This document shows, piece after piece, positions 38,998 through 47,976 of a stretch of 64,000 bases of DNA. Positions within the stretch are counted from its first letter, which is position 1, and the number at the start of each line of letters is the position of its first letter. Under the pieces are notes generated by a model, which saw only the letters and a list, made by a program, of their open reading frames with translations, ran no database searches and was not told the DNA's origin. This DNA comes from Bradyrhizobium agreste (GTDB lineage Bacteria > Pseudomonadota > Alphaproteobacteria > Rhizobiales > Xanthobacteraceae). Both the position numbers and the translations under genes were made by a program. The DNA lies in assembly GCF_016031625.1 (NCBI RefSeq), contig NZ_JACCHP010000015.1:255501-319500 (forward strand). The letters are read 5' to 3'.

Positions 38998-41772
38998 CTA
39001 CAGCGTCTTCAGGTACTCGATTAGGTCGTAGCGCTCGGCGTCGTCCTTGAACATGCGGCCGATGACGCCGGGGCGTTTCGGCTCCCCGTCCTTGCGCTCG
39101 AAGGAATGGCCGAGCACGCTGTTGCCCTGGATCGGCTTGCCGTCGGTATCAGTCGCAGAGAACTCCGTCTCACCGGTCTTGCAGCGCTCGTCGGCGGTGA
39201 CTGCGAAACCCACGGTGTCGGGGTCATAGTCGCGGCGGCCGATGCAGAATTTTTGCGGGCGCTCGTTCTGCGGCTTCAGCAGCCAGTACAGCGAAGGCAC
39301 CGAGCCGTTGTGCAGGTAAGGCGCAGTGGCCCAGATGCCGTTCAAGGGCCGCGCGCGATAGCGCGGATCGGGCGCCGGATTGAGACAGTTCTTGCGCGCG
39401 AGATTCCACATCTGCGCCCGCTCGGCCTCCGGAATCTCCTCGTCGTCCATCCATTTGCGGGCGACGAGATCGACCACCGTCATCAGGCCGAGCGCATAGA
39501 CCATCTCGTTGGGCGAAGCGCTCGCAGTCGGGATCTCGCACTGCCACCATGTCTGCAGATCAGCCGTGTTGACCTTCAGGAAGCCGGGCACGTCGACGGT
39601 CCGCTTGCTGAGAACCAGGGACTGTTCGGGATCCGTCTTGATCTCGTCGAGGGGAATCGTCACCGCATTCAGCACCTTGCTGTCGCCGCTCGCCTCCCAG
39701 CGCTTCGACGACCAGAAGGCCGGGGTGTTGATATCAGGCAGATGGCATCCGGAGCACATCTCGGCGTAGATGGCGCGGCCGCGCTCGACCCGATCGGGCT
39801 TCAGCTTCCAGGCGTCGCCGAGGATGTGCGAGGGCCATTTCGGTGCGAGAAGGCCGCCGAACTTCGGACCCGTGGCGGCATCAGCCGCCTTGAATGGATC
39901 GGGGCCTCTCAGCATGTCCTCGATCCAGCCGAGCGTTCTGATGTTGACCGAGGAGCGCCACAGCCTGTCCGCCGGATAGGCGTCGGACAGGTTGAGCAGC
40001 GCGGTGACGCCGAGGGCTTCGCCCGCGTTGCGGATCAGCGGCTGCTCGATCGAGGCGTCGTACTGGGCGAACTTGAACCACGGCACCGTCCAGATCGCGG
40101 GGTAGCTGACGGGCGCGTCCTGGGCATGCAAATTCTTCTCGAAGCCCTTGACGCCGCTCAGCGCGAGGTCCTGCGAAAACACCTGGTTGCCGATGCGGTT
40201 GAGGGCATCGAGGCGGCCGAACCCTTCCTCGGTGTCCCGCTGCTGCTTGCCGTCCCAGGTCTTCTTGGCCTCGATCGTCTTGTCGTAATTCTTGGCCCAG
40301 TCGATCAGGAAGCTGCCGATCGCGCCGAGCCTTTGCTTGAGCGCGGCGCGGTCTGTCTTGCTGGCGTCGGGGCCGAGCACGCGATCGGCAAAGCGCTGGA
40401 AGCGGAACGGGACGTAGAGCGTGTAGGCGATCGACAGGCCGGTTGCGAGCTCGAGCTTCTTCAGGTCGGTCATCGCCGGGCCGCCGTCGAAGCGCACATC
40501 GATGCCCTGATAATGGATCTGGCCGGTATGGCAGGCAGCGCAGGTCAGCCCGATTCTGTCCTCTTCGCGCCGACCCGTCGCGGGATCGACGACGCCTGTC
40601 ATGCGCGCGAAGCCGACCGGCAGGCCGTCGACGTTCTCCGCCGGCGTCCATCGCGTCGACCAATCCGACACTTGCGTCGTCTCGTAGACATTGGCGTAGC
40701 CGAAGCGGCGCAGCGTCGCCGTGTCGACCTGGACCGATTGCGGGCTCGGGATGAAGCCGAAACGCTCGAGATAGGCGCTGTCCTTGATCATGCCGGGCTT
40801 CGAGAACAGGTGAAGCTGCGGCTGCTCGAGCGCCACGAACCACTCATACGGCACCGGGAACGTCGCGGTGCCCTGGCTGGCGTGGTGGAACCAGTGCCGG
40901 TCCTTCAGCGACCAGTTTTGCTCGAGCCAATAGGCAGCCTTGGTTGCGGGCATCGCGGGGAGGGGCGGCGGCAGCAGATTCACCAGCACGCCCTTCTGCG
41001 GCAGCATGGCGCGAACCTGGTTGGGGAATTCGGCGACGGCGACCAAGGCGACGAGGCCAAGGCCGATGACGAACGCCGTGAGCGCGACCGCCCAGCGACA
41101 GCGCAGCTGCCAGGACGACAGCAGCGGCTGCGACACGATCCGCTGGTTGATGCGGTCGGGGAATTGGCGCTGTTCGAACAGCGTGCGCACGTCGGCCACG
41201 CTGAGATAGCGCTCTTCGCCCTGCTTGCCCTTTCCGATGATCTTCAAGAGGATGGGCCATTCGAACTTCATCAGCAGCGGGTAGTACCAGCGTGCGGCGC
41301 TGCCGGCGCGCTCGAGGTTGTCGCGCATGAAGGTCTTGATTTCCGCGGCGTTGAGGCCGGGCTCGCTGCTGCCGGTGTTCGGGTCGGTGTAGGTCCGGCC
41401 GAAGCTCGCGAAGCGGGCGATCTCGTCCTCGTTGACCTTGCCGTCGACGCCGAGGATGCGCGAGCCGGCGCCGCGCTTGTCCAGCGGCCCGCCGCGCAGC
41501 GCATCGAGCTGCGCGCCCGAAAAGATGCTCTTCAGGATGTGCCTGATGCCGTTGGCGATCAGCGCAACGCCGCGGACCTGGATGCGGGCCGAGACCTTCT
41601 TCAGCCCCGTCTCGCCGCTCGCATTGGCGATGGTCTGCGACAGCGTATTGAGCGGGACGGTGCCGCCCTCGACGAAGCCTTCACCGACGAGGCCGCGCAG
41701 GAACGGGCAGGGATTGTTCGGCGAGACTTGAATCGAAGGGTCGAAGGGCGGTTTCGAAGCGGGGTCGTGCAT
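38998..41772 (-). CDS. Membrane-anchored diheme cytochrome, RoxA/peroxidase-like, with an extra N-terminal domain
   Basis: A 924-residue protein. Residues 1-220 form a soluble domain with SPNNPCPFLRGLV, a stretch like an EF-hand (GVDGKVNEDEIARF, about 107-120) and ERAGSAARWYYPLL. One membrane helix lies at about 224-248. The remainder is periplasmic, with heme-c sites CAACH at 411-415 and CSGCH at 673-677, and APYLHNGSVPSLYWLL near the end, typical of the diheme peroxidase/RoxA group. It has no signal peptide, so the helix must serve as anchor and export signal. AGGA lies 8 nt before the ATG. Confidence 0.85.
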   Translation of the reverse strand: MHDPASKPPFDPSIQVSPNNPCPFLRGLVGEGFVEGGTVPLNTLSQTIANASGETGLKKVSARIQVRGVALIANGIRHILKSIFSGAQLDALRGGPLDKRGAGSRILGVDGKVNEDEIARFASFGRTYTDPNTGSSEPGLNAAEIKTFMRDNLERAGSAARWYYPLLMKFEWPILLKIIGKGKQGEERYLSVADVRTLFEQRQFPDRINQRIVSQPLLSSWQLRCRWAVALTAFVIGLGLVALVAVAEFPNQVRAMLPQKGVLVNLLPPPLPAMPATKAAYWLEQNWSLKDRHWFHHASQGTATFPVPYEWFVALEQPQLHLFSKPGMIKDSAYLERFGFIPSPQSVQVDTATLRRFGYANVYETTQVSDWSTRWTPAENVDGLPVGFARMTGVVDPATGRREEDRIGLTCAACHTGQIHYQGIDVRFDGGPAMTDLKKLELATGLSIAYTLYVPFRFQRFADRVLGPDASKTDRAALKQRLGAIGSFLIDWAKNYDKTIEAKKTWDGKQQRDTEEGFGRLDALNRIGNQVFSQDLALSGVKGFEKNLHAQDAPVSYPAIWTVPWFKFAQYDASIEQPLIRNAGEALGVTALLNLSDAYPADRLWRSSVNIRTLGWIEDMLRGPDPFKAADAATGPKFGGLLAPKWPSHILGDAWKLKPDRVERGRAIYAEMCSGCHLPDINTPAFWSSKRWEASGDSKVLNAVTIPLDEIKTDPEQSLVLSKRTVDVPGFLKVNTADLQTWWQCEIPTASASPNEMVYALGLMTVVDLVARKWMDDEEIPEAERAQMWNLARKNCLNPAPDPRYRARPLNGIWATAPYLHNGSVPSLYWLLKPQNERPQKFCIGRRDYDPDTVGFAVTADERCKTGETEFSATDTDGKPIQGNSVLGHSFERKDGEPKRPGVIGRMFKDDAERYDLIEYLKTL

Positions 41773-41951
41773 GGCCCAAATCCTGAAAACAGCGAATCGT
41801 GGAAAGCAGGCGCCGTTAGAGCGCGGAAAGTCCTAACAAACCGACAGCACGATATACTACTTCAGCGTGTGATGAGTGTGGCGGATTTCACTGTCGTGTC
41901 AACACGAGCAGGGGGCGCACCGGAAACACGTCGGGCCTGCGGCCCCTTCGC

Positions 41952-43748
41952 TCAGGATTCGGCGGCCCGTTTCACGTCGTTCTGGACCAGCGTCAGCTTG
42001 CCGAGCGGCACGCCGGCCTTCAGCAGCCCCTCGCGATAATGGGCGATGTCCTCCGGCCGCTTCCAGTGGAAGTTGCGCAAGTGCCGGTCGACGTTCAGCG
42101 TCGGATAATTTGCCATCAGCACGCGGGCGGCTTCGCTCGCCTCGTCGCTGCGTCCCAGCTGCGCCAAGGCCGCGGCGCGGATCGCCAGCGCCTGCATGTG
42201 ATTCGGGTTGATGTAGAGCTGCTCGCGCGCCCATGACAGCGTCGCGTCATATCGGCGCAGAAGATAATGACTGAACGCGTTCAGCGCCGCCCATTGGTAG
42301 CGCGGGTCGCTGTTGTCGCGTTGCACGGCCATCGAGAACAGCTCGATCGCCTCGCGGTGCTCGCCGATCATGAAATGGCAGATGCCGAGCACGCCGCGCG
42401 CGCCATTGTCGTAAGGATTGAGCGCGACGGCGCGCTTGGCGGCGTCCATCGCCGCCTCGTGATGCCCCTCCAGCGAATGGGCCCAGGACAGGATCGAGAA
42501 CGCGAAGGAGGAGCGCGGGTCGAGTCGCACGCTGGTTTCGGCGAGGTTCATCGCCTCGGCCCACATCTCGCGCGTCCCCTTGACCCAGCCGAACTGAATG
42601 CTCTGGATCTGGATCGTGGCGAGATAGGCGTGCGCGATCGATAGTTTCGGATCGAGCCGGATGGCCTCGCGGAACAGCTCGACGGCGGCGGCCAGATCCT
42701 CCTTGGTCTGCCGGTAGTAATGTGACAGCCCCTTGAGGAAGCGGTCCCAGGCGGAGACGTCGGTCGAGAGCCGCGCCGGCGCCGAGGCCTCGGCACGGAC
42801 GATCTCGGTGGCGATGGCGGCGGACAGGTTGGTCGTGATCTCGTCCTGCATCGCGAACAGATCGCCGATGTCGCGGTCGTAGCGGCCGGTCCAGAGCTGC
42901 TCGCCGGTCTCCGGCGCGATCAATTCGGCGGTGACGCGGATCTTGGCGCCGGCGCGCCGCACCGAGCCCTGAATCAGATAGGTGGCGTCGATCTCGCGCG
43001 CGATCAGCCGGGTGCCGACGTTCTTGCCCTTGAAGGCGAAGGTCGAGTTGCGGCTCAGCACCCGATAGAAGGATTGCAGCGACAGCGCATGGATCAGGTC
43101 CTCGGTGAGGCCGTCGGAGAAATATTCGTCCTGGGCGTCGCTGAGATTGGCGAAGGGCAGCACGCCGACGATCGCGGTGCGGTACTGCTGCGACAGCGCC
43201 GAGGCCTCCCGGAGCTCGGGAGCAAGCGCCGGCGCGCCTTCGGGCGTCCAGGTAAAGACCTCGATCGCATCCTTGATGTTCTTGAAGCGATGGTTGCCGG
43301 CATCGGTCAGCGGCACCGAGAGATGCTTGCTCGCCTCCCGATAGGCCTTGGCCGAGATCGCGAAGCCGCCGGGGCTCGCCACCGATTCCAGGCGGACCGC
43401 GATGTTGACGTCGTCGCCGAAGACCTCGTCCTCGTCGGCGATGACGTCGCCCATGTGGATGCCGATCCGGAACTGCATGGCACGGTCGGCCGGCAGGTGG
43501 CGGTTGCGTTCGGCCATCAGCGTCTGCATCGCGATCGCGGCCTCGGTGGCGCCGACGATCGAGGGGAATTCCAGCAGGAAGCCATCGCCGGTGTTCTTCA
43601 CGACGCGGCCGCCGTGATTGAGGATGATGGGATGGATCGCAGCGCGATGGGCCTTGAAGGCGGCATGAGTGCCGGCCTCGTCGCTGCCCATCATGCGCGA
43701 ATAGCCGGCGACATCGGCGCAGACGATGGCGGCCAGACGTCTTTCCAT
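41952..43748 (-). CDS. Adenylate/guanylate cyclase with TolB-like and TPR domains
   Basis: The 598-residue protein has a class III nucleotide cyclase domain (residues 1-170) with the metal Asp in VCADVAGYSRMM, NTGDGFLLEF and EVFGDDVNIAVRLE. A FlgO/TolB-like segment of about 140 residues (GVLPFANLSDAQDEYFSDGL, YLIQGSVRRAG) follows, and then TPR helices to the end (AHAYLATIQIQ, NPYDNGARGVLG). It is soluble. This architecture is strongly expanded in Bradyrhizobium and is thought to produce cAMP in response to protein partners. Its target is unknown. Confidence 0.9.
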   Translation of the reverse strand: MERRLAAIVCADVAGYSRMMGSDEAGTHAAFKAHRAAIHPIILNHGGRVVKNTGDGFLLEFPSIVGATEAAIAMQTLMAERNRHLPADRAMQFRIGIHMGDVIADEDEVFGDDVNIAVRLESVASPGGFAISAKAYREASKHLSVPLTDAGNHRFKNIKDAIEVFTWTPEGAPALAPELREASALSQQYRTAIVGVLPFANLSDAQDEYFSDGLTEDLIHALSLQSFYRVLSRNSTFAFKGKNVGTRLIAREIDATYLIQGSVRRAGAKIRVTAELIAPETGEQLWTGRYDRDIGDLFAMQDEITTNLSAAIATEIVRAEASAPARLSTDVSAWDRFLKGLSHYYRQTKEDLAAAVELFREAIRLDPKLSIAHAYLATIQIQSIQFGWVKGTREMWAEAMNLAETSVRLDPRSSFAFSILSWAHSLEGHHEAAMDAAKRAVALNPYDNGARGVLGICHFMIGEHREAIELFSMAVQRDNSDPRYQWAALNAFSHYLLRRYDATLSWAREQLYINPNHMQALAIRAAALAQLGRSDEASEAARVLMANYPTLNVDRHLRNFHWKRPEDIAHYREGLLKAGVPLGKLTLVQNDVKRAAES

Positions 43749-43981
43749 ATCCGCAGCGCTCCACGAGGACTTGGGTCAGGACACCGAGACCGCCACAGCG
43801 TGGCGTTTGCCGCGAATCCCGCACTTCAAGAACCCTGCCTTTATAAAGCAGATGCGCCGCAGCGGAAGCATGATCCGCATTGCAGATTCGAGGTAAATCC
43901 TACGCAATCCCGGCGGTGGACTGGGACGGGCGAACCGACTAAGCGGAACTGGGATCGCCAGGACGGCAGCGGGGCACCTTC

Positions 43982-44614
43982 ATGCTGGGCATTCACGAAA
44001 TCGGGCTTTTCATCCTGTCGGGCGTGCTGCTCAACATCACGCCGGGGCTGGATTCGGTCTATGTGATCGGCCGCAGCATGCAGATGGGCTGGCGGGGCGG
44101 CGCCGCTGCCGCTTTGGGCATCAGTTGCGGCTGCTTCGTCCATGTCGCGGGCACGGCGATCGGGCTTTCGGCTCTGCTGATGGCCTCATCCACGGCCTTC
44201 TCGATCCTGAAGCTGGTCGGCGCGGCCTATCTCGTCGTAACCGGGCTGCAGATGCTGTGGTCGCGCCCGGTGCTGGTTGCAAGCATCGACGCGCCGGTGC
44301 GGAGCTCGCTGTCGCGGGTCTTCCTCCAGGGCGTCTTCACCAACGCGCTCAATCCCAAGGTCGCGCTGTTCTTCCTTGCCTTCCTGCCGCAATTCGTCGC
44401 AGCCGATGCGCCGCACAAGCCGCTCGCCTTCCTGACGCTCGGCTTGATCTTCATCTTTACGGGGACGCTGTGGTGCCTGGTGCTCGCCGCATTCGCCGCC
44501 AAGGCCGCGCACCGGCTGCGCCGGTCAGAGGGGGCGATCGCCTGGGTCAACCGCGCGCTCGGCGGCCTTTTCATCTATCTCGGCATCCGCGTCGCCATGC
44601 TGGAGACGCGGTAA
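43982..44614 (+). CDS. LysE family translocator
   Basis: The 210-residue inner-membrane exporter has six helices and the LysE/RhtB features: an N-terminal LNITPGLDSVYVIGRSMQ, then FLQGVFTNALNPKVALFFLAFLPQF, whose NPK is the core motif. It exports amino acids or related small molecules; the substrate cannot be read. It is convergent with the TauE/SafE gene, 5 bp between stops. Confidence 0.9.
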   Translation: MLGIHEIGLFILSGVLLNITPGLDSVYVIGRSMQMGWRGGAAAALGISCGCFVHVAGTAIGLSALLMASSTAFSILKLVGAAYLVVTGLQMLWSRPVLVASIDAPVRSSLSRVFLQGVFTNALNPKVALFFLAFLPQFVAADAPHKPLAFLTLGLIFIFTGTLWCLVLAAFAAKAAHRLRRSEGAIAWVNRALGGLFIYLGIRVAMLETR

Positions 44615-44619
44615 CTCCC

Positions 44620-45372
44620 TCAGGCAAACTCCTTCACCAGCGCGCTGCCGGCGAGATAGAGGCCGAGCAGGATCATCGCGATCAGGAACCAGCGGCGAAA
44701 CGCTTCCGCCGGCATCCGCGCCCGCACCGATTGGCCGATAAACATGCCGGCAAAGGCCATGGCGAGGCCGATCGCACCCGGCACGGCATTGGCCGGCGTC
44801 AGCAATCCGACCGCACTCAGGTTGAAGGCGAGCGCCAGCGTTGCGGTGGTGAAGAACACCCCGAGTGCCTGCACCAGCTCGTCCTTCTCCATGCCGATCG
44901 CCTGCATGAACGGCATCGACGGGATCACCTGCACGCCGGTCGAGGCCGAGATCACGCCGGTGACGACGCCGATCACGCCGCCGACCCATTTCTCGTTCTC
45001 GGGCGCGACGCTGAAGTGGAACTTGTTCAGGCCGATCACGGCGTAGATGACGAGCAGGGCGCCGAGCACGATCGTGCCGTAGCGCGCATGCGGCCCGGTC
45101 AGCGCGCCGGCGTTCAGCCAGCAGCCGACCACGGTGCCGATCATCAGCGGCCACAGCCGCCGCAGGATGTCGCGCAAATACGGGCCGACGAAGGTCTGCC
45201 AGATGTTGGTGACGATGGCCGGCACGATCACGATGGCGATGGCGCGGCTCGGCGCCATGCTCACGGCGAGCAGGCCCATCGACACCGTCGGCAGGCCGAG
45301 CCCGACCACGCCCTTGACGAATCCGGCGAGCAGGAACACGGCGGCGATGAGGATGAGCAGCGGGTCGATCAT
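44620..45372 (-). CDS. Sulfite exporter TauE/SafE family protein
   Basis: The 250-residue membrane protein has about eight helices in two halves. FLLAGFVKGVVGLGLPTVSMGLLAV carries the G-x-G-G/L family motif, and GVISASTGVQVIPSMPFMQ is the second copy. Substrates of relatives include sulfite, sulfoacetate and other organic anions. ATG 45372 gives a normal length; a longer frame is spurious. The divergent LysR regulator, 169 bp away, is the likely controller. Confidence 0.87.
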   Translation of the reverse strand: MIDPLLILIAAVFLLAGFVKGVVGLGLPTVSMGLLAVSMAPSRAIAIVIVPAIVTNIWQTFVGPYLRDILRRLWPLMIGTVVGCWLNAGALTGPHARYGTIVLGALLVIYAVIGLNKFHFSVAPENEKWVGGVIGVVTGVISASTGVQVIPSMPFMQAIGMEKDELVQALGVFFTTATLALAFNLSAVGLLTPANAVPGAIGLAMAFAGMFIGQSVRARMPAEAFRRWFLIAMILLGLYLAGSALVKEFA

Positions 45373-45541
45373 CTCTGCACATTGACCGAAGCCGCGCGGG
45401 CGCACAATCTGGAGGTTACGGAGAGAGCCTTCGTCCTCACCGAAGGCTGAAGCATGATCCGGACCCGCCGGGCCGCGTAAGCGCAAAGTGCGACGCGGTT
45501 TTCCGACAAGATCATACTCCAACAATAGAGAAGAGACTCGC

Positions 45542-46432
45542 ATGCGCTTCGACCTCGTCGATCTCCAGCTCTTCATCGCGGTCGCCGACCAGCGCAGCAT
45601 CACCCGCGGTGCGGAGCGCTCGCACCTGGCGCTGGCCTCGGCCAGCGCGCGCATCAAGGGGCTCGAGGATGCGCTCGGCGTCGCGCTGCTCAAGCGCGGC
45701 CGCCGCGGCGTCGAGTTGACCGCGGCCGGCGAGAGTCTGCTCGATCATGCCAGGCTCGTGATTCATCAGATCGACGCCATGCGCGGCGATCTCGCCGGTT
45801 TTGCCAGCGGCGTGCGCGCCAGCGTGCATTTTCTCGCCAACACGTCGGGCCTGTCGGAGCATCTGCCGAAGGCGCTCGCCGGCTTCCTGCGCGAGCATCG
45901 CGACATCGCCGTCGACATCGAGGAGCGCGAGAGCACCGATATCGCGGCGGCCATCACCGCAGGCGCCGCCGATCTCGGCTTCGCCGCCGAGCACGCGCTG
46001 CCCGAGCATATCGAGCGCTTTCCCTTCAGCGAGGATCGCCTGACGCTGGTGACGTCGAAACGCGGCCCGTTCGCCGGTCGCCGCCAGATCGACTTTCAGG
46101 AGGCGGGGTCTTGCGACTTCGTCGGGCTGACCAGCGCCACCGCGCTCCAGATGCATATTTCCAGGCATGCGGCGCGGCTCGGCATCCGCCAGCATGTCCG
46201 CGCGCGCCTGCGCGATTTCGACGCGATCTGCCAGATGGTCGCCGCCGATGTCGGCGTCGCCCTCGTGCCCGAAGCCGCCGCCCGCCGCTGCGCCAAGACC
46301 ATGCCGCTCGCCATGGTCCGCCTGCGCGACGCCTGGGCCAACCGCCGCCTCGTGATCTGCGCGCGCAGCTTCAAGGCGCTGCCAAGGCCGGCCAAGATGC
46401 TGGTGGAGCATCTCAGGGCCGAGGCGGTCTGA
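45542..46432 (+). CDS. LysR-type transcriptional regulator
   Basis: The 296-residue regulator has an N-terminal helix-turn-helix (LQLFIAVADQRSITRGAERSHLALASASARIKGLED in segments), followed by an effector-binding domain with FLREHRDIAVDIEERES. It is divergent from the TauE/SafE gene, the usual arrangement for a LysR protein that activates a neighbour in response to a small ligand. Confidence 0.9.
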   Translation: MRFDLVDLQLFIAVADQRSITRGAERSHLALASASARIKGLEDALGVALLKRGRRGVELTAAGESLLDHARLVIHQIDAMRGDLAGFASGVRASVHFLANTSGLSEHLPKALAGFLREHRDIAVDIEERESTDIAAAITAGAADLGFAAEHALPEHIERFPFSEDRLTLVTSKRGPFAGRRQIDFQEAGSCDFVGLTSATALQMHISRHAARLGIRQHVRARLRDFDAICQMVAADVGVALVPEAAARRCAKTMPLAMVRLRDAWANRRLVICARSFKALPRPAKMLVEHLRAEAV

Positions 46433-46441
46433 GTGGAAAGT

Positions 46442-46605
46442 CTTACCCTCCCCTGGAGGGGGAGGGTCGATCGCGCGAAGCGCGAGCGGGGTGGGGTGAC
46501 AGTCTCTCCATTGAGGCGGTGCCCGAGTGGAAAGATCACCCCGCCCCGCTTCACCTCTCGCTTCGCTCAAGGCGAAGCGACCCTCCCCCTCCAGGGGAGG
46601 GTAAG
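46442..46605. repeat. Long inverted repeat, family A
   Basis: CTTACCCTCCCCTGGAGGG at the left pairs with CCCTCCAGGGGAGGGTAAG at the right. Inner arms are GATCGCGCGAAGCGCGAG, GCGGGGTGGGGTGA and the matching TCACCCCGCCCCGC. It is the second full copy of the element at 24561-24738. It lies between convergent genes. Confidence 0.85.
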
Positions 46606-46664
46606 AACCACCTACCTCGCCGTCTCCGCTCCCGCGTCGGTCATGCAAGCCCTCCGCCCGCTCG

Positions 46665-47447
46665 CTATCGGTTCAAAAGCTTCAACGCTTCCTCGTGCAC
46701 CCGCGCGTCGCCGGCCGCGATGATGCGGCCGCCGCCCTGGGCCGGCTTGCCTTCCCAAGTGGTGACGACGCCGCCGGCGCCGGTCACGATCGGGATCAGC
46801 GCGGCGATGTCGTAGGGTTTCAGCTCGGTTTCGACCACGAGGTCGACGTGCCCAGCCGCAAGCATGCAATAGGAATAGCAGTCACCGCCATAGCGCGACA
46901 GCCGCGCGCCCCGCTCGATGCGGCCGAAGATGGCGCGGTCGCTCTCGTTCATCAGCAGGGGGCTGGTGGTGTAGGTGGTGGCCTCCGCCAGCGAAGCGCA
47001 GCGGCGGACCTGGAGCCGGCGCTCGCCCGACGGCCCCTTATAATTGGCCGAACCGTTGTCGCCGGAAAAGCGCTCGCCGATGAAGGGCTGGTGCATCATC
47101 CCGAACACCGGCGCACCCTTGTGCAAGAGCGCGATCAGCGTGCCCCAGATCGGAAAGCCGCCGATGAAGGATTTGGTGCCGTCGATGGGGTCGAGCACCC
47201 AGACATAGTCGGCGTCCTCGCGCTCGTTGCCGAATTCCTCGCCGACGATGCCGTGCTGGGGGAAATTGGCCTTGATCAGCCGCCGCATCACCGCCTCGGC
47301 GGCGCGGTCGGCCTCGGTCACGGGATCGAAATCCTTGGTCTTGCTCTTGTCGTCGATCGACAGCGAGGTGCGGAAGAACGGCAGGATGGTTTCGCCGGAG
47401 GCGGTGGCGAGCCGACCGATGAAGGCGGAGAAGTCGATCACCGTCAC
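46665..47447 (-). CDS. hisN: Inositol-monophosphatase-family phosphatase, histidinol-phosphatase-like
   Basis: The 260-residue Mg-dependent phosphatase has the family's ligands: GIVGEEFG (Glu), WVLDPIDGTKSFIGG (DPxDGT) and KPYDIAALIPIV, where the second Asp of the WD-type motif is present. The sequence GFPIWGTLIAL and YGGDCYSYCMLA are characteristic of the HisN subgroup, which completes histidine synthesis. Inositol- or sugar-phosphate activity is possible. The sRNA described below lies in its upstream region. Confidence 0.85.
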   Translation of the reverse strand: MTVIDFSAFIGRLATASGETILPFFRTSLSIDDKSKTKDFDPVTEADRAAEAVMRRLIKANFPQHGIVGEEFGNEREDADYVWVLDPIDGTKSFIGGFPIWGTLIALLHKGAPVFGMMHQPFIGERFSGDNGSANYKGPSGERRLQVRRCASLAEATTYTTSPLLMNESDRAIFGRIERGARLSRYGGDCYSYCMLAAGHVDLVVETELKPYDIAALIPIVTGAGGVVTTWEGKPAQGGGRIIAAGDARVHEEALKLLNR

Positions 47448-47752
47448 AGGCGAAATCCTCGAAGCGAAGGTTGGATGGAGCTTGCCTTCTGCCTAGCTCA
47501 ATTCGCCTGCCGCGTGCAGCGCTGTCTTGATGTTGCTCCCTGGTATTTTGGATGCCGAGGCGTGCTGCCCCATTCCAGTCATCTGCTGGCCAAATATCGA
47601 TCATTGAGTTGAAATCTTAGTTCCGACCTTGCCTTGTTCGTATGCAAATGACTATCAACCCATTGAATTTCCTTATCAAAGAAACTGAATCTGGGTTTCC
47701 ATAGAAGCAATTGAGCCATGTGCGATTTGCATGGGAAACGGCGCAAAAGCCC

Positions 47753-47781
47753 TTGCACTTTGTGCGGCGCGGTCGCATATT
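47753..47781 (+). promoter_or_regulatory. Predicted promoter of the MmgR-like sRNA
   Basis: TTGCAC (47753-47758) and CATATT (47776-47781) are separated by exactly 17 bp, a typical housekeeping promoter, placing the RNA start near 47788. The region 47590-47720 upstream is unusually AT-rich for this chromosome. Confidence 0.5.
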
Positions 47782-47787
47782 GTTGCG

Positions 47788-47879
47788 GTGCGGTAGCGCT
47801 TCGCGTTACCGCTGCCCTCCTTGGGCGTTTCCTCCCTAGACTTGGGCCGCTTGCGTCATTCGCGAGCGGCCCTTTTTTC
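47788..47879 (+). ncRNA. mmgR: MmgR/alpha-r8-like trans-acting sRNA
   Basis: A predicted transcript of about 92 nt. It begins with a hairpin (GCGGTA...TACCGC, 47790-47812). A single-stranded region follows with CCCTCC and GTTTCCTCCC (47827-47836), able to pair with ribosome-binding sites, and then a strong terminator. The core TTGGGCGTTTCCTCCC and the location between an IMPase-type gene and an N-formylglutamate amidohydrolase gene recall the alpha-r8 family (MmgR, formerly the suhB motif). In Sinorhizobium MmgR limits polyhydroxybutyrate granules. The identification is from memory of motif and context. Confidence 0.7.
47844..47878 (+). terminator. Rho-independent terminator of the sRNA
   Basis: GGGCCGCTTGCG / CGCGAGCGGCCC with a TCATT loop is followed by TTTTTT. 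The GGCCCTTTTTTC end also suits Hfq binding. Confidence 0.88.
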
Positions 47880-47976
47880 TTGTCGCCGCCGTTTTCATTT
47901 TGGGGCGCGTAACCTTGCGAAACGAAAACGCACGCGCGCGCAAGGCTTCGTCGTCGTTCGCGAGAGAAGCTGCGTC

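Noticed and set aside
39106..42039. Plus-strand open frame of about 980 codons opposite the diheme gene
   Set aside because: Antisense of a gene with two CxxCH motifs and peroxidase-like ends; no recognisable domain in the plus-strand frame.
42247..43824. Second long minus-strand frame overlapping the TPR cyclase
   Set aside because: Same strand but shifted frame; it is Arg-rich and lacks motifs, while the other frame has a complete cyclase and TPR protein.
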